Under the pieces are notes generated by a model. That model saw only the letters and a list, made by a program, of their open reading frames with translations, was not told the origin of the DNA and made no database searches. A stretch of 34,731 bases of DNA, from NCBI GenBank assembly GCA_031272885.1, contig JAISSX010000072.1, positions 1 to 34,731 of the forward strand, read 5' to 3'. Below, in pieces: positions 1 to 10,017 of the stretch (positions are counted from its first letter, which is position 1; each line of letters opens with the position of its first letter). The translations under genes were made by a program, and so were the position numbers. Source of the stretch: Bifidobacteriaceae bacterium. Lineage in GTDB: Bacteria; Actinomycetota; Actinomycetes; Actinomycetales; WQXJ01.

Positions 1-20
1 GGGGGAGGGGAGGGCGGGGG
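1..20 (+). other. G-rich tract, possible G-quadruplex
   Basis: Four runs of three to five G separated by single A or C bases lie directly after the guaA stop codon. This fits the pattern of an intramolecular G-quadruplex on the plus strand. The window edge cuts the context, so whether it is longer, or acts in guaA transcript termination, cannot be seen. Confidence 0.35.
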
Positions 21-1604
21 CTATTCCCATTCGATGGTGCCCGGGGGCTTGGACGTCACGTCCAGGACCACGCGGTTGACCTCGCGCACCTCGCCGGTGA
101 TGCGGCCGGCAATCTTCGACAACAGTTCATAGGGTAGGTGCGAAAAGTCCGCCGTCATGGCGTCCTCGGATGACACCGGCCGCAGCACAATGGGATGCCC
201 GTAGGTGCGGCCGTCGCCCTGCACCCCCACCGAGCGGACATCGGCCAGCAGCACCACCGGGCACTGCCAGATTTCCCGGTCCAGCCCGGCCGCTGTCAGC
301 TCTTCGCGCACAATCAGGTCCGCCCGGCGCAGCGTGTCCAGGCGTTCGGCCGTCACCTCGCCGATGATCCGTATACCCAGGCCGGGGCCCGGGAACGGCT
401 GGCGCCACACCATCGCGTCCGGTAGGCCAAGCTCCGCCCCCACGGCCCGGACCTCGTCCTTGAACAGGGTGCGCAGCGGTTCCACCAGTTCGAACTGCAT
501 GTCATCGGGCAAGCCGCCCACGTTGTGGTGCGACTTGATGGTAGCCGCGCCCTCGCCGCCACCGGATTCAACCACGTCCGGATAGAGCGTCCCCTGCACC
601 AGGAAGCGGACCGGCTCGCCCGCCGCCCCGGCCGCCTCGACCACTTGGCGGGCGGCCTGTTCGAAGGCGCGGATGAACTCCCGGCCAATGATCTTGCGCT
701 TGGCCTCCGGTTCGCTGACCCCGGCCAGGGCGTCCAGGAACACCTGCGAGGCGTCCCACACCACCAGCTTGGCGCCGGTCACGGCCACAAAGTCACGCTC
801 CACCTGTTCGCGTTCGCCCGCCCGCAGCAGCCCGTGGTCCACAAAGACGCAGGTCAACTGGTCTCCCACGGCCCGCTGCACCAAGGCTGCCGCCACCGAC
901 GAATCAACCCCGCCGGACAGCCCGCAGATCACCCGGCCCGTCCCCACTTGAGCCCGAATCGCCGCCACCTGTTCCGCCACGATCGAGCCGGCCGTCCATT
1001 CGGGTTTCAGGCCCGCCTCGTGCCACAGGAAGTTCTCGATGACGCGCTGCCCCAACGGCGTGTGACGCACCTCGGGGTGCCACTGCACCCCGTACAGCCG
1101 CCGCGACCGGTCCTGGAAGGCCGCCACCGGGGCACCCGGCGTGGTGGCCAGGACCTGGGCGCCAGCAGGCATCGACTCCACCGCCACGCCGTGCGACATC
1201 CAAACCGTTTGGGTGTCAGGCGACCCGGCCAGCAGACCCTCCCGGACGCCATCGTCCACCGCCGCCTGAGTGGAGCCGTATTCGCCGATGGCGCCCGCGT
1301 CCACCTTGCCGCCCAGCGCGTGGGCCATGGCCTGGAAGCCATAGCAGATACCCAACACTGGCACGCCGGCCTCCAGCAGGGCCGGGTCCAACTGGGGTGC
1401 GCCCGGTTCGTAGACCGAGGCCGGACCGCCGGACAGGATGATGGCGGCCGGGTCCTTGGCCAGCATCTGGGCGGCCGACCAGGTATGGGGCACGATCTCC
1501 GAATAAACATGGGCCTCACGCACCCGGCGGGCGATCAGTTGGGCGTATTGCGCGCCGTAGTCAACCACCAGGACTGGGCGCGGGTCGCGTATCGCTTCGG
1601 TCAC
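21..1604 (-). CDS. guaA: GMP synthase (glutamine-hydrolysing)
   Basis: Converts XMP to GMP using ATP and glutamine-derived ammonia, the last step of guanine nucleotide synthesis in the cytoplasm. From the GTG at 1604 the protein is 527 residues, normal for the family. The N-terminal class I glutamine amidotransferase domain shows the nucleophile in GICYG (Cys about 87) and the His-Glu pair in WHPEV (about 176-178). The central ATP-pyrophosphatase has the P-loop SGGVDSS (about 230-236). The C-terminal dimerisation domain ends with the typical KPPGTIEWE. The start at 1604 is preferred over an in-frame GTG at 1622 because AGGAG (about 1618-1614) lies ten bases upstream of 1604. It is divergent from pta; guaB and guaB3 of the same pathway lie about 14 kb away. 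Confidence 0.97.
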   Translation of the reverse strand: MTEAIRDPRPVLVVDYGAQYAQLIARRVREAHVYSEIVPHTWSAAQMLAKDPAAIILSGGPASVYEPGAPQLDPALLEAGVPVLGICYGFQAMAHALGGKVDAGAIGEYGSTQAAVDDGVREGLLAGSPDTQTVWMSHGVAVESMPAGAQVLATTPGAPVAAFQDRSRRLYGVQWHPEVRHTPLGQRVIENFLWHEAGLKPEWTAGSIVAEQVAAIRAQVGTGRVICGLSGGVDSSVAAALVQRAVGDQLTCVFVDHGLLRAGEREQVERDFVAVTGAKLVVWDASQVFLDALAGVSEPEAKRKIIGREFIRAFEQAARQVVEAAGAAGEPVRFLVQGTLYPDVVESGGGEGAATIKSHHNVGGLPDDMQFELVEPLRTLFKDEVRAVGAELGLPDAMVWRQPFPGPGLGIRIIGEVTAERLDTLRRADLIVREELTAAGLDREIWQCPVVLLADVRSVGVQGDGRTYGHPIVLRPVSSEDAMTADFSHLPYELLSKIAGRITGEVREVNRVVLDVTSKPPGTIEWE

Positions 1605-1706
1605 GTGGAACAGGCTCCTCACTCGCTAGCACGGGCACTAGGATTGATGGCAGTCCGCAAACCGCACCAGACCTGGTCATTCACCGCCGGAAAGGCTTGA
1701 GACACC

Positions 1707-3764
1707 GTGGCACGTTCCGTCTACATCACATCCGCCGAGCCCAACACCATCAAGTCCATTGTGGCACTTGGTCTGGTCGAGACCCTGAAACGCACCGTGG
1801 AACGAGTTGGCGTCTTCCGGCCCATCCTGCGCAGCGACGACGGCTCCGACCATGTGTTGGACCTGTTGAAGGCCCGGGACACCATCGAGGCACCGCGGGA
1901 GGCGCGCATCGGCGCCACCTACGCCGAATACCACGCGGACAAGAACGCCGCCCTGGCCCAGATCATCCGGCGCTACGACGAGTTCCGGGCGCAGTGCGAC
2001 GCGGTGGTGGTGATCGGCTCGGACTACACCGACATTCCGGGCTCCAGCGAACTGGCCATGAACGGTGAGATCGCCGCCAACCTGGGCGTCCCCACCATCC
2101 TGGTGCTGCCCGGCCGCCAGTACACGCCGGACCAGGTGGTGGCCGCCTACAACGCCGCCAAGGCCACCCTTGAGGCCCAGCACGCGGCCGTCATCGGCGT
2201 GGTGGCCAACCGCTGCCCGGAGGCCGAACTGCCCCAGATCGAGGCCGCCCTGAAAGGCCTGGGCGTGCCCAGCGCCGCCATCCCCGATTCCCGCATCGCC
2301 CTGGCCCCCACCCTGGAATCGGTGGTCAAGGCCGTGCGCGGCCGCCTGATTGCCGGCCCGGAGGCAGCGCTGGGCCGCGAGGTGCTAGACGTGGCGGTGG
2401 GCGCCATGGAGGTGGAACACGTCCTGGAACGCCTCACCAACGGCTCGGTGGTGATCACGCCGGGCGACCGGGTGGGTGTGCTGCTGGGCGTGGCCTCGGC
2501 CGCCGGCCACGGCGGCTACCCGGACCTGACCGGCCTGATCCTGGGCGGCGGCTACGTGCCGGATGATTCGGTGATGCAACTGGCCCAGTCGCTGGTGCCC
2601 GAACTGCCGATCATCGCCACCGACATCGACACCCTGGGCGCGGCGGCGGCCGCCGCCCAGGTGCACGGCCAGCTTGACCTGTCCAGCCAAGACAAGGTGG
2701 ACGCCGCCTTCGCGGTCTTTGCCGACCACGTGGACGCCAAGGCCTTCCTGCAGGCCGTCCAAGCCTTCACCAGCCCGGTGGTGACGCCGATGGCGTTCCA
2801 GGCCTCGCTGCTGCGCCGCGCCAAGGCCGATCTGAAACACATCGTGCTGCCGGAAGGCGAAGACGACCGCATCTTGCAGGCGGCCGACCAGGTAGTGAAA
2901 CTGGGCGCCGCCAAGCTGACCATTCTGGGTAAGCCGGATGACATCCACGCCCGCGCCCAGCGCCTGGGCCTGGACCTGACCAGCGTCAACGTGGTCGACC
3001 CAGCGCACGGCGACCTGATCGACCACTTTGCCGAGGTGTTCGCCGAACTGCGCAAGTCGAAGGGCATGACCCTGGAGCAGGCCCGCGACACCATCGCCGG
3101 CTCCGCTACCTACTTCGCCACCATGATGGTTCACACCGGCATGGCCGACGGCATGGTCTCGGGCGCCTGCCACACCACGGCTGACACCATCCGGCCGTCG
3201 TTCCAGATCATCAAGACCTCGCCCGGGGTGGAGATTGTGTCATCGGTCTTCCTGATGGCGCTGGCGGACAAGGTGATGGTGTTTGGCGACTGCGCCGTCA
3301 ACCCCAACCCCACGCCATCCCAACTGGCGTCCATCGCCATCAGTTCGGCCAAGACGGCCGCCGCCTTCGGCGTGGAGCCCAAGGTGGCCATGATCTCGTA
3401 TTCCACCGGCTCGTCCGGCGCCGGGCCGGACGTGGACGCGGTCAAAGAGGCCGTCGAACTGGCCAAGGCGGCCGCGCCCGAGCTGCTGTTGGACGGCCCG
3501 CTGCAGTACGACGCCGCCGTGGTGCCGTCCGTGGGCGCCTCCAAGCTGCCCGGCTCGCCGGTGGCAGGCCAGGCCACCGTGCTGATCTTCCCGGACCTCA
3601 ACACCGGCAACTGCACCTACAAGGCCGTCCAACGTTCGGCCGGGGCGCTCGCCATCGGGCCCGTGCTGCAGGGCCTGCGCAAGCCGGTCAACGACCTCAG
3701 CCGCGGCGCCCTGGTGGATGACATTGTCAACACCATCATCATCACCGCCTGCCAGGCCCAATAG
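1707..3764 (+). CDS. pta: Phosphate acetyltransferase, long (E. coli-type)
   Basis: Interconverts acetyl-CoA and acetyl phosphate. At 685 residues this is the long, three-part form. It has an N-terminal BioD-like P-loop-fold domain (about 1-210), a DRTGG-type regulatory domain (about 215-325), and the C-terminal catalytic PTA_PTB domain (from about 370, with LPEGEDDRI and the later HTGMADGMVSGA and YSTGSSG segments). The GTG start has GGAAAGG about 11 bases upstream. It lies 54 bp before ackA on the same strand, so the two form an acetate production/assimilation operon. The N-terminal nucleotide-binding loop looks degenerate (EPNTIKS in place of a full Walker A), as expected if this domain is regulatory. 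Confidence 0.96.
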   Translation: MARSVYITSAEPNTIKSIVALGLVETLKRTVERVGVFRPILRSDDGSDHVLDLLKARDTIEAPREARIGATYAEYHADKNAALAQIIRRYDEFRAQCDAVVVIGSDYTDIPGSSELAMNGEIAANLGVPTILVLPGRQYTPDQVVAAYNAAKATLEAQHAAVIGVVANRCPEAELPQIEAALKGLGVPSAAIPDSRIALAPTLESVVKAVRGRLIAGPEAALGREVLDVAVGAMEVEHVLERLTNGSVVITPGDRVGVLLGVASAAGHGGYPDLTGLILGGGYVPDDSVMQLAQSLVPELPIIATDIDTLGAAAAAAQVHGQLDLSSQDKVDAAFAVFADHVDAKAFLQAVQAFTSPVVTPMAFQASLLRRAKADLKHIVLPEGEDDRILQAADQVVKLGAAKLTILGKPDDIHARAQRLGLDLTSVNVVDPAHGDLIDHFAEVFAELRKSKGMTLEQARDTIAGSATYFATMMVHTGMADGMVSGACHTTADTIRPSFQIIKTSPGVEIVSSVFLMALADKVMVFGDCAVNPNPTPSQLASIAISSAKTAAAFGVEPKVAMISYSTGSSGAGPDVDAVKEAVELAKAAAPELLLDGPLQYDAAVVPSVGASKLPGSPVAGQATVLIFPDLNTGNCTYKAVQRSAGALAIGPVLQGLRKPVNDLSRGALVDDIVNTIIITACQAQ

Positions 3765-3818
3765 CCGGGCCGCCCTACAACCCGTCCCCTAGATAGCGTC
3801 CCCTCGGAAGGATCCCTT

Positions 3819-5027
3819 GTGAGCAACTCAGTGCTAGTCATCAACGCCGGCTCGTCCTCCATCAAGTACCAATTGGTGGACGTGGACACCCGGGCCGCCC
3901 TGGCCAGCGGCCTGATCGAACGGATCGGCGAGGCCGTCTCAGCCCTCAGCCACAAGAACCTGACCGGCCCGGAAGAGGCCAAGTACGCCATCGAGGCGCC
4001 GGTGCCGGACCACACCGAGGGCCTGCGCTGCGTGCTGCGGGCCTTCGAACTGCACGGGCCTGACCTGGCCGCCGTCGGCATGGTGGGCGTGGGCCACCGG
4101 GTGGTGCAAGGGGCGGACAAGTACGCCAAGGCGACCCTGCTGACCCCGGCCGTGGTGGCCGACATCGAGCAGTTCTCACCCCTGGCGCCGCTGCACAACC
4201 CGGCCAACCTGATGGGCATCCGGGCCGCCACCGAGGCCTTCCCCGGCACGCCGCAGGTGGCGGTGTTCGACACCGCCTTCCACCAGACGCTGCCGCCCGC
4301 CGCCTACACCTACGCCCTGCCGCCGGCGGTGGCGGCCGAACACCGCATCCGCCGCTACGGCTTCCACGGCACCTCGCACCAGTTCGTGGCCCGCGAGTGC
4401 GCCAGCCTGATGGGCCGCGACCCCAGCGAGCTGAACATCATCACGGTGCATATCGGTTCGGGCTGCTCGATGGCGGCCGTGCGCGCCGGGCAGTCGGTTG
4501 ACACCACCATGGGCCTGACCCCGCTGGCCGGCCTGGTGATGGGCTCCCGCACCGGGGATGTGGACCCGGCCATCGTCTTCCACCTGGTGCGCCAGGGCGG
4601 CTACACCATCGACCAGATCGACACCATGTTCAACAAGCAGTCCGGCCTGCTGGGTATGGCCGGGTCGCTGGACATGCGGGACATCCACAAGGCCATCGCG
4701 GCCGGTGACCAGGCCGCCAAACTGGCCTTCGACGTGTTCATTCACCGGTTGCGTTCGTTCATCGGCTCGTATGCCTTCGGCCTGGGCCGGGTGGACGCGC
4801 TGGTCTTCACGGCCGGCATCGGCGAGAACGACCCGGCGGTGCGGGCGGCTGCGCTGGCCGGCCTGGAAGGCTACGGCTTTGTGGTCGATGACGCCCGGAA
4901 CGCTGGGCGTGGCGGGTCGCGCCTGATTTCGCCCGATGGCGCCCCCGTCCAGGTGTGGGTCATCCCCACCAACGAGGAATACGAGATTGCCCACCAGGCG
5001 GCCGAGTTGATCGCCGCCCTGCGGTAG
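3819..5027 (+). CDS. ackA: Acetate kinase
   Basis: Transfers phosphate between acetyl phosphate and ADP, giving ATP and acetate; partner of pta just upstream. The 402-residue protein is the usual family length. Visible ASKHA-fold motifs are the N-terminal INAGSSSIKY phosphate loop (8-17), FDTAFHQ with the catalytic Asp, RRYGFHGTSH, MGSRTGDVDP with the conserved Arg, and FTAGIGEN near the C-terminus. The GTG start is well supported by GGAAGGA (3806-3812) six bases upstream. The gene ends 36 bp from the oppositely oriented solenoid-protein gene. Confidence 0.97.
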   Translation: MSNSVLVINAGSSSIKYQLVDVDTRAALASGLIERIGEAVSALSHKNLTGPEEAKYAIEAPVPDHTEGLRCVLRAFELHGPDLAAVGMVGVGHRVVQGADKYAKATLLTPAVVADIEQFSPLAPLHNPANLMGIRAATEAFPGTPQVAVFDTAFHQTLPPAAYTYALPPAVAAEHRIRRYGFHGTSHQFVARECASLMGRDPSELNIITVHIGSGCSMAAVRAGQSVDTTMGLTPLAGLVMGSRTGDVDPAIVFHLVRQGGYTIDQIDTMFNKQSGLLGMAGSLDMRDIHKAIAAGDQAAKLAFDVFIHRLRSFIGSYAFGLGRVDALVFTAGIGENDPAVRAAALAGLEGYGFVVDDARNAGRGGSRLISPDGAPVQVWVIPTNEEYEIAHQAAELIAALR

Positions 5028-5039
5028 AGGTCGCCTGGG

Positions 5040-5056
5040 CCCGGCGCCCGGCCGGG
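5040..5056. terminator. Possible GC stem-loop between ackA and the solenoid gene
   Basis: In the 36-bp convergent gap, CCCGGC (5040-5045) and GCCGGG (5051-5056) can pair around a five-base loop. There is no T-tract on either strand, so intrinsic termination is only a weak inference. Confidence 0.3.
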
Positions 5057-5063
5057 TGGCGGG

Positions 5064-8000
5064 TCACCAGTAGACGCGTTGGGTGCTGCGAGCATCGATC
5101 CACAGGGCGGCCTCACGGACGGCTCGATCGGGGTGACGGCGCAGGGTAGCCAGCACGTCTAGCCATTCGGGTGACCAGCCGGCCGCTGGGCCGGCTTCGG
5201 CGGCCAACTCCACTACCAGGCCGGCCTTGTCTCCCGCCGCGTGACGCTGGACCAGTGGCAGCAACTCGCTGGGCGCCACATTCTCGATTGACGCCGCCTT
5301 GACGCTCAACCGCGCTGCCAGCCACGGCGGACAGAGCGCAGCCGCGGCATCGAACAACTCAGGTACCACGTGCGGCGGGTTGGCGTCGAAGGCCGCCCGC
5401 ACCAGGAACCAGGCGCCCAACGGCGCCAGCGGGCCTTGACCCAGCCGGGCGGTCACCCGCAGCAGGGCCGCCTGCGATGAGGCTGGCTGCGGGCGTCTGG
5501 ACCTCCAGCGATCCAAGATGGCCTCGAGACGGCGCAGGCTGGGCAGGTCGTTTTCGGTGCTGGGCGGGCTGTCCGCCGCAATTTCGGCCTCCGCCCGGGT
5601 GACCAGGCTGGCACACAGGTCTTCGACGCCGTCCAGGGTGCCCCAGCCGGCTATGATCCCCAGCGACTCGGCGCTGGCCTGCCATTCGTCCCACGCTGGG
5701 TCTACGGTTTGTGCAGCCAGCACCGCCAGGCCGCGGCTGTCCCATGTGGCCAGCCTCTGGTACTCCAAGCGAGCCGACTGGCGGGTCACGGCCGAATCGG
5801 CCACCAGCATGTCCGCCGCCAGGCCGGCCAGCGCCTGCCGGCCGGCCAGGGGCAAGTCCCACTGCCACCCTCTGAAGACGGCCTCAAGGACCGAGTGGGG
5901 GCTGGTGTTGGCCTCGGCTGCCCGGATGCCATCGACCACCGCCGGCTGGTCCAAGTAGTGGGCCAACTGGGCCACCGCGGCATAGGTCACGTGGTGGTGG
6001 AGGCCGGGCAACCTGGTCAGCGCCAGCAGGCTGGGGACGGCGGCCGGCAGGCGCAGTGCCTCCACCAGGTAGACCAAGGCCTTGAGGCTGGTTACCTTGG
6101 CCGGGCGCTTGCCCGCCAGGAAGGGCTGAAACAACGCCGCCACCTTGTCCGGTGTCAACCGGGCCAGGACCGGGAACAGGGCGTAGAACGCCACCAGGGC
6201 CCGGTCGGTCTCGGCCTCCTGCAGCAGGCGGACGGCGGCCGCTTCTGGGTCACCGGCCCCAGGTAGCGCGGCCAGGCCGGCCTCCACCACGAAAACGTCC
6301 TTGGCGGCCAGGTAGGGCGCCAGCCGGTCCTCCGGCCCGGCCGAGGTCAGGGCGGCGGCCAGGCTGGCCGCAAGGGGCCATGGGGCGGGCAGGTTCTTGG
6401 TGGCGAACATGCGCTTGGTCAGCGCCTGCAGGCAGGCCGCCTGCTGCCGCGGCAGCCAACAGCACTGGGCCACCCGTGGCTCGGCCAGGAAAAAGGTGGA
6501 CTGTTTCGAGAAGTGGCCTGACACCGGTTTGGCCTTCAGATACGGGTCAAGCAGGTCGGTGCGGCGGGCGGCAATCACCCTGGAGCAGGGGTCGTAGTAA
6601 CCCACCGAAGGGTCGACCTTGACCAGTTCGGCCACCCGTTCGTCGCGGTGGCGGGGGTCATCCAGGTAGAGGTTGACGCCCCAGGATTGCAGCCGCCCGT
6701 GCTCCCGTGCTCCGGGGCGCAGGAAGGGTGCGGTCCGGTCCCAGATTTCGGGCCGCCGCAGCCGGTGCAACTGCCGAATCTGGCTCAGCCGCATGTGGTC
6801 CGGCCAGCGTTTCAGCCAGCCCGCCAGCCGTGGCCAGGCCAGGTCTAGGGCTTGGCGGCTCAGCCCCACCGGATCAAGCGTCCCGACCCCGGTGGCCAGC
6901 TGCTTGTCCAGTTGGTCCAGGGCCCAGTCCACCCCGGCCTGGTCGCCGGCCTGGCCGGCCTGGTTCAGGGCCTCCTTGACCAGGCGGTAGAGATGGCCCA
7001 CAGTCCTGCCCGATGTGTCGCGGGCGTCCCGCACGGCATCGATGAACCGGCCCAGCCAGTCCCTGGCCGCGGCCGGCACGGGTTTGCCCCGCCAGCCCGC
7101 CGCCAACTCGCCCGCTACCTCTTCACGCACCGGGTCTTGTTCATTGGTCAGGCGGGTGAACCGGTCCAGCAGGCCAACCACCGCCGCCTCCTGGCGTTCG
7201 GCGAAGGCGGATTTCAGCAGCAGTCGGTAGCCCCCTCCCCGCAGGGGCGGATCCGGGTGATGGGTCATGGCCCAGGCCTCGTCCTGTTCGGCCAGCGGCA
7301 GCAGCCACTGCCAGGTGTGGCGCTGGGCCAGTTCGGCGGTGCTGAGGCGCTCAAGTTGGCGCCGGGCGCAGGCCTGGCGCTGGGCCACCGGCAGCAGGGC
7401 AACCAGGTCCGCCTTGTTCAGCGGCACCTCTTCGATGGTGCCGGCCCCGATGGCCGCCACCCGCTGACTAGGCGGAATGGCCTGCAGCAGGCGCCGCAGC
7501 GCCTCCCGGGAATTGTGGTCACGTTGCTGGCGCCACATGGCCGGTGCCAGTAGACCGGCGGCGCCGCCGCGCACCAACTGCCGGGCAGTGGCCCGGGTCA
7601 ACTGGAAGAGACGGACTTTGTGTTCGGCGCCTGCCAACAACTCCGCCACCCTGGGCGCGTCCGCCTTGGCCAGGTGCCGCACCACCATTGGCGGCACGCT
7701 ATCCGTCAACCGCTGCCCGATAATGTCGAAGACCAGGTCAGGGCGCACTTCTGCCAGCACCTCCAACACGGCCGAGAACTCAGCCAACGGGCTAGCGCGC
7801 AGATAGTCCGAGAACGGCCGCAGATACTCCTCGATGGCGCCCGCCACCAGTTCCGGAGCCCGCCGGGCCAGGCCGGCCAACGACGGCTGGCCTTCCCGGC
7901 CCATCAGGTGCATCAGGTCCGGCAGGTGCTGGGCGGCCACGTCAACCGAACAGGCCGGCAGCAACCGGGCGGCCTCGGCCCCACCGAAGCGTTCCAAGAC

Positions 8001-8405
8001 CGGCCCGATGGCGCCATCGGCCACCGCCTCCGCCCGGTGACGGCGCAGGGCGCGATAGAAGGCACACCGGTGGGCGTACGGCAGGTTGGCCAAACCGGCA
8101 GCCACGTGGGCGGCATCGTCCAACGCGACTAGGGCAAAGACGGCCGCCGGGCCCAAGACCGGGTCCGTCACCAGGGGGCGAACCAGGTCTGGGCGCCCGG
8201 CCACCCTGGCCAGGTGGATGGTGAGACGGCGCCAGAACGGGACGTCCTGCTGCCAAGCCAACACCACTACCTCGAGTTCGGCCGGGGCGGCCTGGCGGGC
8301 GTAACGGCTCAGATGAGCCATCCGGTCGAGATGGCTGAGGGAGCCAACCTCGTCCTGGAGCGTTTGGGGGGGCGAATCCATCCACCGATCATCCCACGCC
8401 ACCAC
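5064..8405 (-). CDS. Large alpha-solenoid (HEAT-like) protein of unknown function
   Basis: I do not recognise a named family for this 1,113-residue protein. The sequence is almost wholly alpha-helical in character, with many leucine/alanine-rich helix pairs of 30-40 residues and HEAT-like helices such as HPDRAVREAALWI near the C-terminus (about 1095-1107). No signal peptide, transmembrane helix, nucleotide-binding loop or catalytic motif is visible, so a cytoplasmic scaffold or binding role is the most that can be inferred. The GTG at 8405 is only 13 bases after the permease stop, on the same strand, so it is probably the last gene of the TetR-ABC exporter unit. An ATG at 8381, with GGGA upstream, is an equally possible start (1,105 residues). 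Length, tryptophan content and lack of domains are all notable. Confidence 0.8.
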   Translation of the reverse strand: MVAWDDRWMDSPPQTLQDEVGSLSHLDRMAHLSRYARQAAPAELEVVVLAWQQDVPFWRRLTIHLARVAGRPDLVRPLVTDPVLGPAAVFALVALDDAAHVAAGLANLPYAHRCAFYRALRRHRAEAVADGAIGPVLERFGGAEAARLLPACSVDVAAQHLPDLMHLMGREGQPSLAGLARRAPELVAGAIEEYLRPFSDYLRASPLAEFSAVLEVLAEVRPDLVFDIIGQRLTDSVPPMVVRHLAKADAPRVAELLAGAEHKVRLFQLTRATARQLVRGGAAGLLAPAMWRQQRDHNSREALRRLLQAIPPSQRVAAIGAGTIEEVPLNKADLVALLPVAQRQACARRQLERLSTAELAQRHTWQWLLPLAEQDEAWAMTHHPDPPLRGGGYRLLLKSAFAERQEAAVVGLLDRFTRLTNEQDPVREEVAGELAAGWRGKPVPAAARDWLGRFIDAVRDARDTSGRTVGHLYRLVKEALNQAGQAGDQAGVDWALDQLDKQLATGVGTLDPVGLSRQALDLAWPRLAGWLKRWPDHMRLSQIRQLHRLRRPEIWDRTAPFLRPGAREHGRLQSWGVNLYLDDPRHRDERVAELVKVDPSVGYYDPCSRVIAARRTDLLDPYLKAKPVSGHFSKQSTFFLAEPRVAQCCWLPRQQAACLQALTKRMFATKNLPAPWPLAASLAAALTSAGPEDRLAPYLAAKDVFVVEAGLAALPGAGDPEAAAVRLLQEAETDRALVAFYALFPVLARLTPDKVAALFQPFLAGKRPAKVTSLKALVYLVEALRLPAAVPSLLALTRLPGLHHHVTYAAVAQLAHYLDQPAVVDGIRAAEANTSPHSVLEAVFRGWQWDLPLAGRQALAGLAADMLVADSAVTRQSARLEYQRLATWDSRGLAVLAAQTVDPAWDEWQASAESLGIIAGWGTLDGVEDLCASLVTRAEAEIAADSPPSTENDLPSLRRLEAILDRWRSRRPQPASSQAALLRVTARLGQGPLAPLGAWFLVRAAFDANPPHVVPELFDAAAALCPPWLAARLSVKAASIENVAPSELLPLVQRHAAGDKAGLVVELAAEAGPAAGWSPEWLDVLATLRRHPDRAVREAALWIDARSTQRVYW

Positions 8406-8418
8406 CGCGCCATCGGCC

Positions 8419-10014
8419 TCAGGTGATGTCGCGCCGGCGGTACCCCACCAGACCGGCCCAGGCCAACGCCACCGCAGCGACCACCAGGCCCAGCCACGGC
8501 CAGAGGCTGAACGCCTCCACCGGGTAGCGCTGCAACAGGCCGAACGGCGTCAGCCGGCCCGCCCAGCGCGGCAGGTCCAACATGCCGCCCAGATAGGCCA
8601 ACAGGAAGGCCGCCACCAGGTAGGCCCAGGTCACGGCCGCGGCCCGTTTCGCCCAGCCGACCAGGCACAACGCCAAGCCGCCGAAGGCCAGCAGGGCCGG
8701 CCAGTAGTTGGCCGCCACCCGCAGCACCAGGCCCAAGTCCACCGGGTTGGTCTTCATGGCTGATCTGGCAATGAGGCCGAAGCCCAACCCGGCCAGCAGT
8801 TGCATCACCACTGCCGCCAGGCCGGCCAGCAGCGCGTGCCCCAGGAACAGCCGGCGGCGGGAGGCGGCGGTGCCATAGACCTGGTCCAGGCGGCCCTTCT
8901 TCTCCTCGCCGGCCAGCCGATTGACGGCCAAGATCACCGGCACCGCGCCGATGATCGCCATGATCAACTGGAGCGTGGCCACAATCGGTGACACCAGGTC
9001 CGCCTGGCCGGGCGTCACCTGCATCAACTGTTGGTAGACCTCGGAGGATTCGATGAACCCGGCCATGTCACCCATCACCGAGCCGTAGGCGGCCGCCACC
9101 ACGAACACTGTGGCCGCCCAGGCGATCAGCGTGCCGCGGATCAGCCGCCAGCCCAGGCCCAACTCGCCGCCCAGCAGGCGCGGCGCGTGGGCCCGGCCCG
9201 GCCGCTGGGGCAGCAGGCCCAAGCCCAGGTCCCGGGCCCGGTTCAGCCATAGGCCCACGGCCCCTAGGATCACTGCCGCACCCAGCGACACCCAGACCGG
9301 CCAATAGGCGTTGGTGTAGAAGGGCTCGGTCTTTTCGATCAGGCCGAACGGTGTGGCCAGGGCCACGTTCGGAGCCGAAACGTCGCCGTAGGCCCGCACC
9401 AGGTAGGCCACCCCCATGGCCGCCATGGCCACCCCGGTGGTGCCGCGCGAACTGGGCATGACTTGGGCCACAATCAGGGTGAAGGCGGCAAACACCAGGC
9501 CGCAGGCGCCCAGCGCCGCGCCGCTCACCAGCGACCCCGGCAGGTCAATCGTGTCGACCTGGAACACCGGCATGATCAGGCCGATCAGGGCGGCGGGGAT
9601 GGCGTTGGCAATCACGGCCAGCACGGCCACGGCCAGTAGGTTGGCGGACCGACCCACCGGCAGCGAGCGCAGCACCTCCAAGCGCCCGGCTTCTTCGTCG
9701 CCGCGGGTGTGACGGGCCACCAGCAGGATGCTCATGGCGGCGAAAGCCAGAGCCATCCACACCAGCATCATCTGGGTGTACATGATGGCCATGGTGTAGT
9801 CGCCGCCATAGCGCAGGCCGCACATGGCCACCATGGCCGGGTTGTTCATCATCTCGCCCAGCGTCGCCATCTCCGCTTCCGAGCCTGCCACCTGCGGGAA
9901 GATCGGCACAAACAGCGTCCCCAAGGCGACCAGACCCACTATCCAGCAGGTCAGGTAGACCCGGTCACGCCGCAGCGCCAACCGCAGCAATTTGGTCCAG
10001 TTGGTGGTGTCCAT
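8419..10014 (-). CDS. ABC-2-type exporter permease (polyketide-antibiotic exporter-like)
   Basis: The 531-residue protein has about twelve hydrophobic segments in two six-helix halves: roughly 20-45 to 260, and 290-525. This resembles the duplicated permeases of actinobacterial exporters related to tetronasin-type resistance transporters (COG3559-like). The N-terminal NWTKLLRLALRRDRVYL segment is a typical cytoplasmic lead-in to the first helix. It should form the membrane part of an exporter with the ATPase encoded three bases upstream; AGGG lies about eight bases before the ATG. The substrate cannot be read from the sequence; drug or lipid-like molecules are an inference from the family and the TetR neighbour. 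Confidence 0.88.
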   Translation of the reverse strand: MDTTNWTKLLRLALRRDRVYLTCWIVGLVALGTLFVPIFPQVAGSEAEMATLGEMMNNPAMVAMCGLRYGGDYTMAIMYTQMMLVWMALAFAAMSILLVARHTRGDEEAGRLEVLRSLPVGRSANLLAVAVLAVIANAIPAALIGLIMPVFQVDTIDLPGSLVSGAALGACGLVFAAFTLIVAQVMPSSRGTTGVAMAAMGVAYLVRAYGDVSAPNVALATPFGLIEKTEPFYTNAYWPVWVSLGAAVILGAVGLWLNRARDLGLGLLPQRPGRAHAPRLLGGELGLGWRLIRGTLIAWAATVFVVAAAYGSVMGDMAGFIESSEVYQQLMQVTPGQADLVSPIVATLQLIMAIIGAVPVILAVNRLAGEEKKGRLDQVYGTAASRRRLFLGHALLAGLAAVVMQLLAGLGFGLIARSAMKTNPVDLGLVLRVAANYWPALLAFGGLALCLVGWAKRAAAVTWAYLVAAFLLAYLGGMLDLPRWAGRLTPFGLLQRYPVEAFSLWPWLGLVVAAVALAWAGLVGYRRRDIT

Positions 10015-10017
10015 GGC

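Noticed and set aside
1604..1622. Upstream GTG at 1622 as the guaA start
   Set aside because: The ribosome-binding site AGGAG lies inside that extension and points to the GTG at 1604.
525..1700. 391-codon plus-strand frame opposite guaA
   Set aside because: It is the antisense of a highly conserved gene, with His/Arg/Gly-rich composition typical of GC-rich shadow frames.
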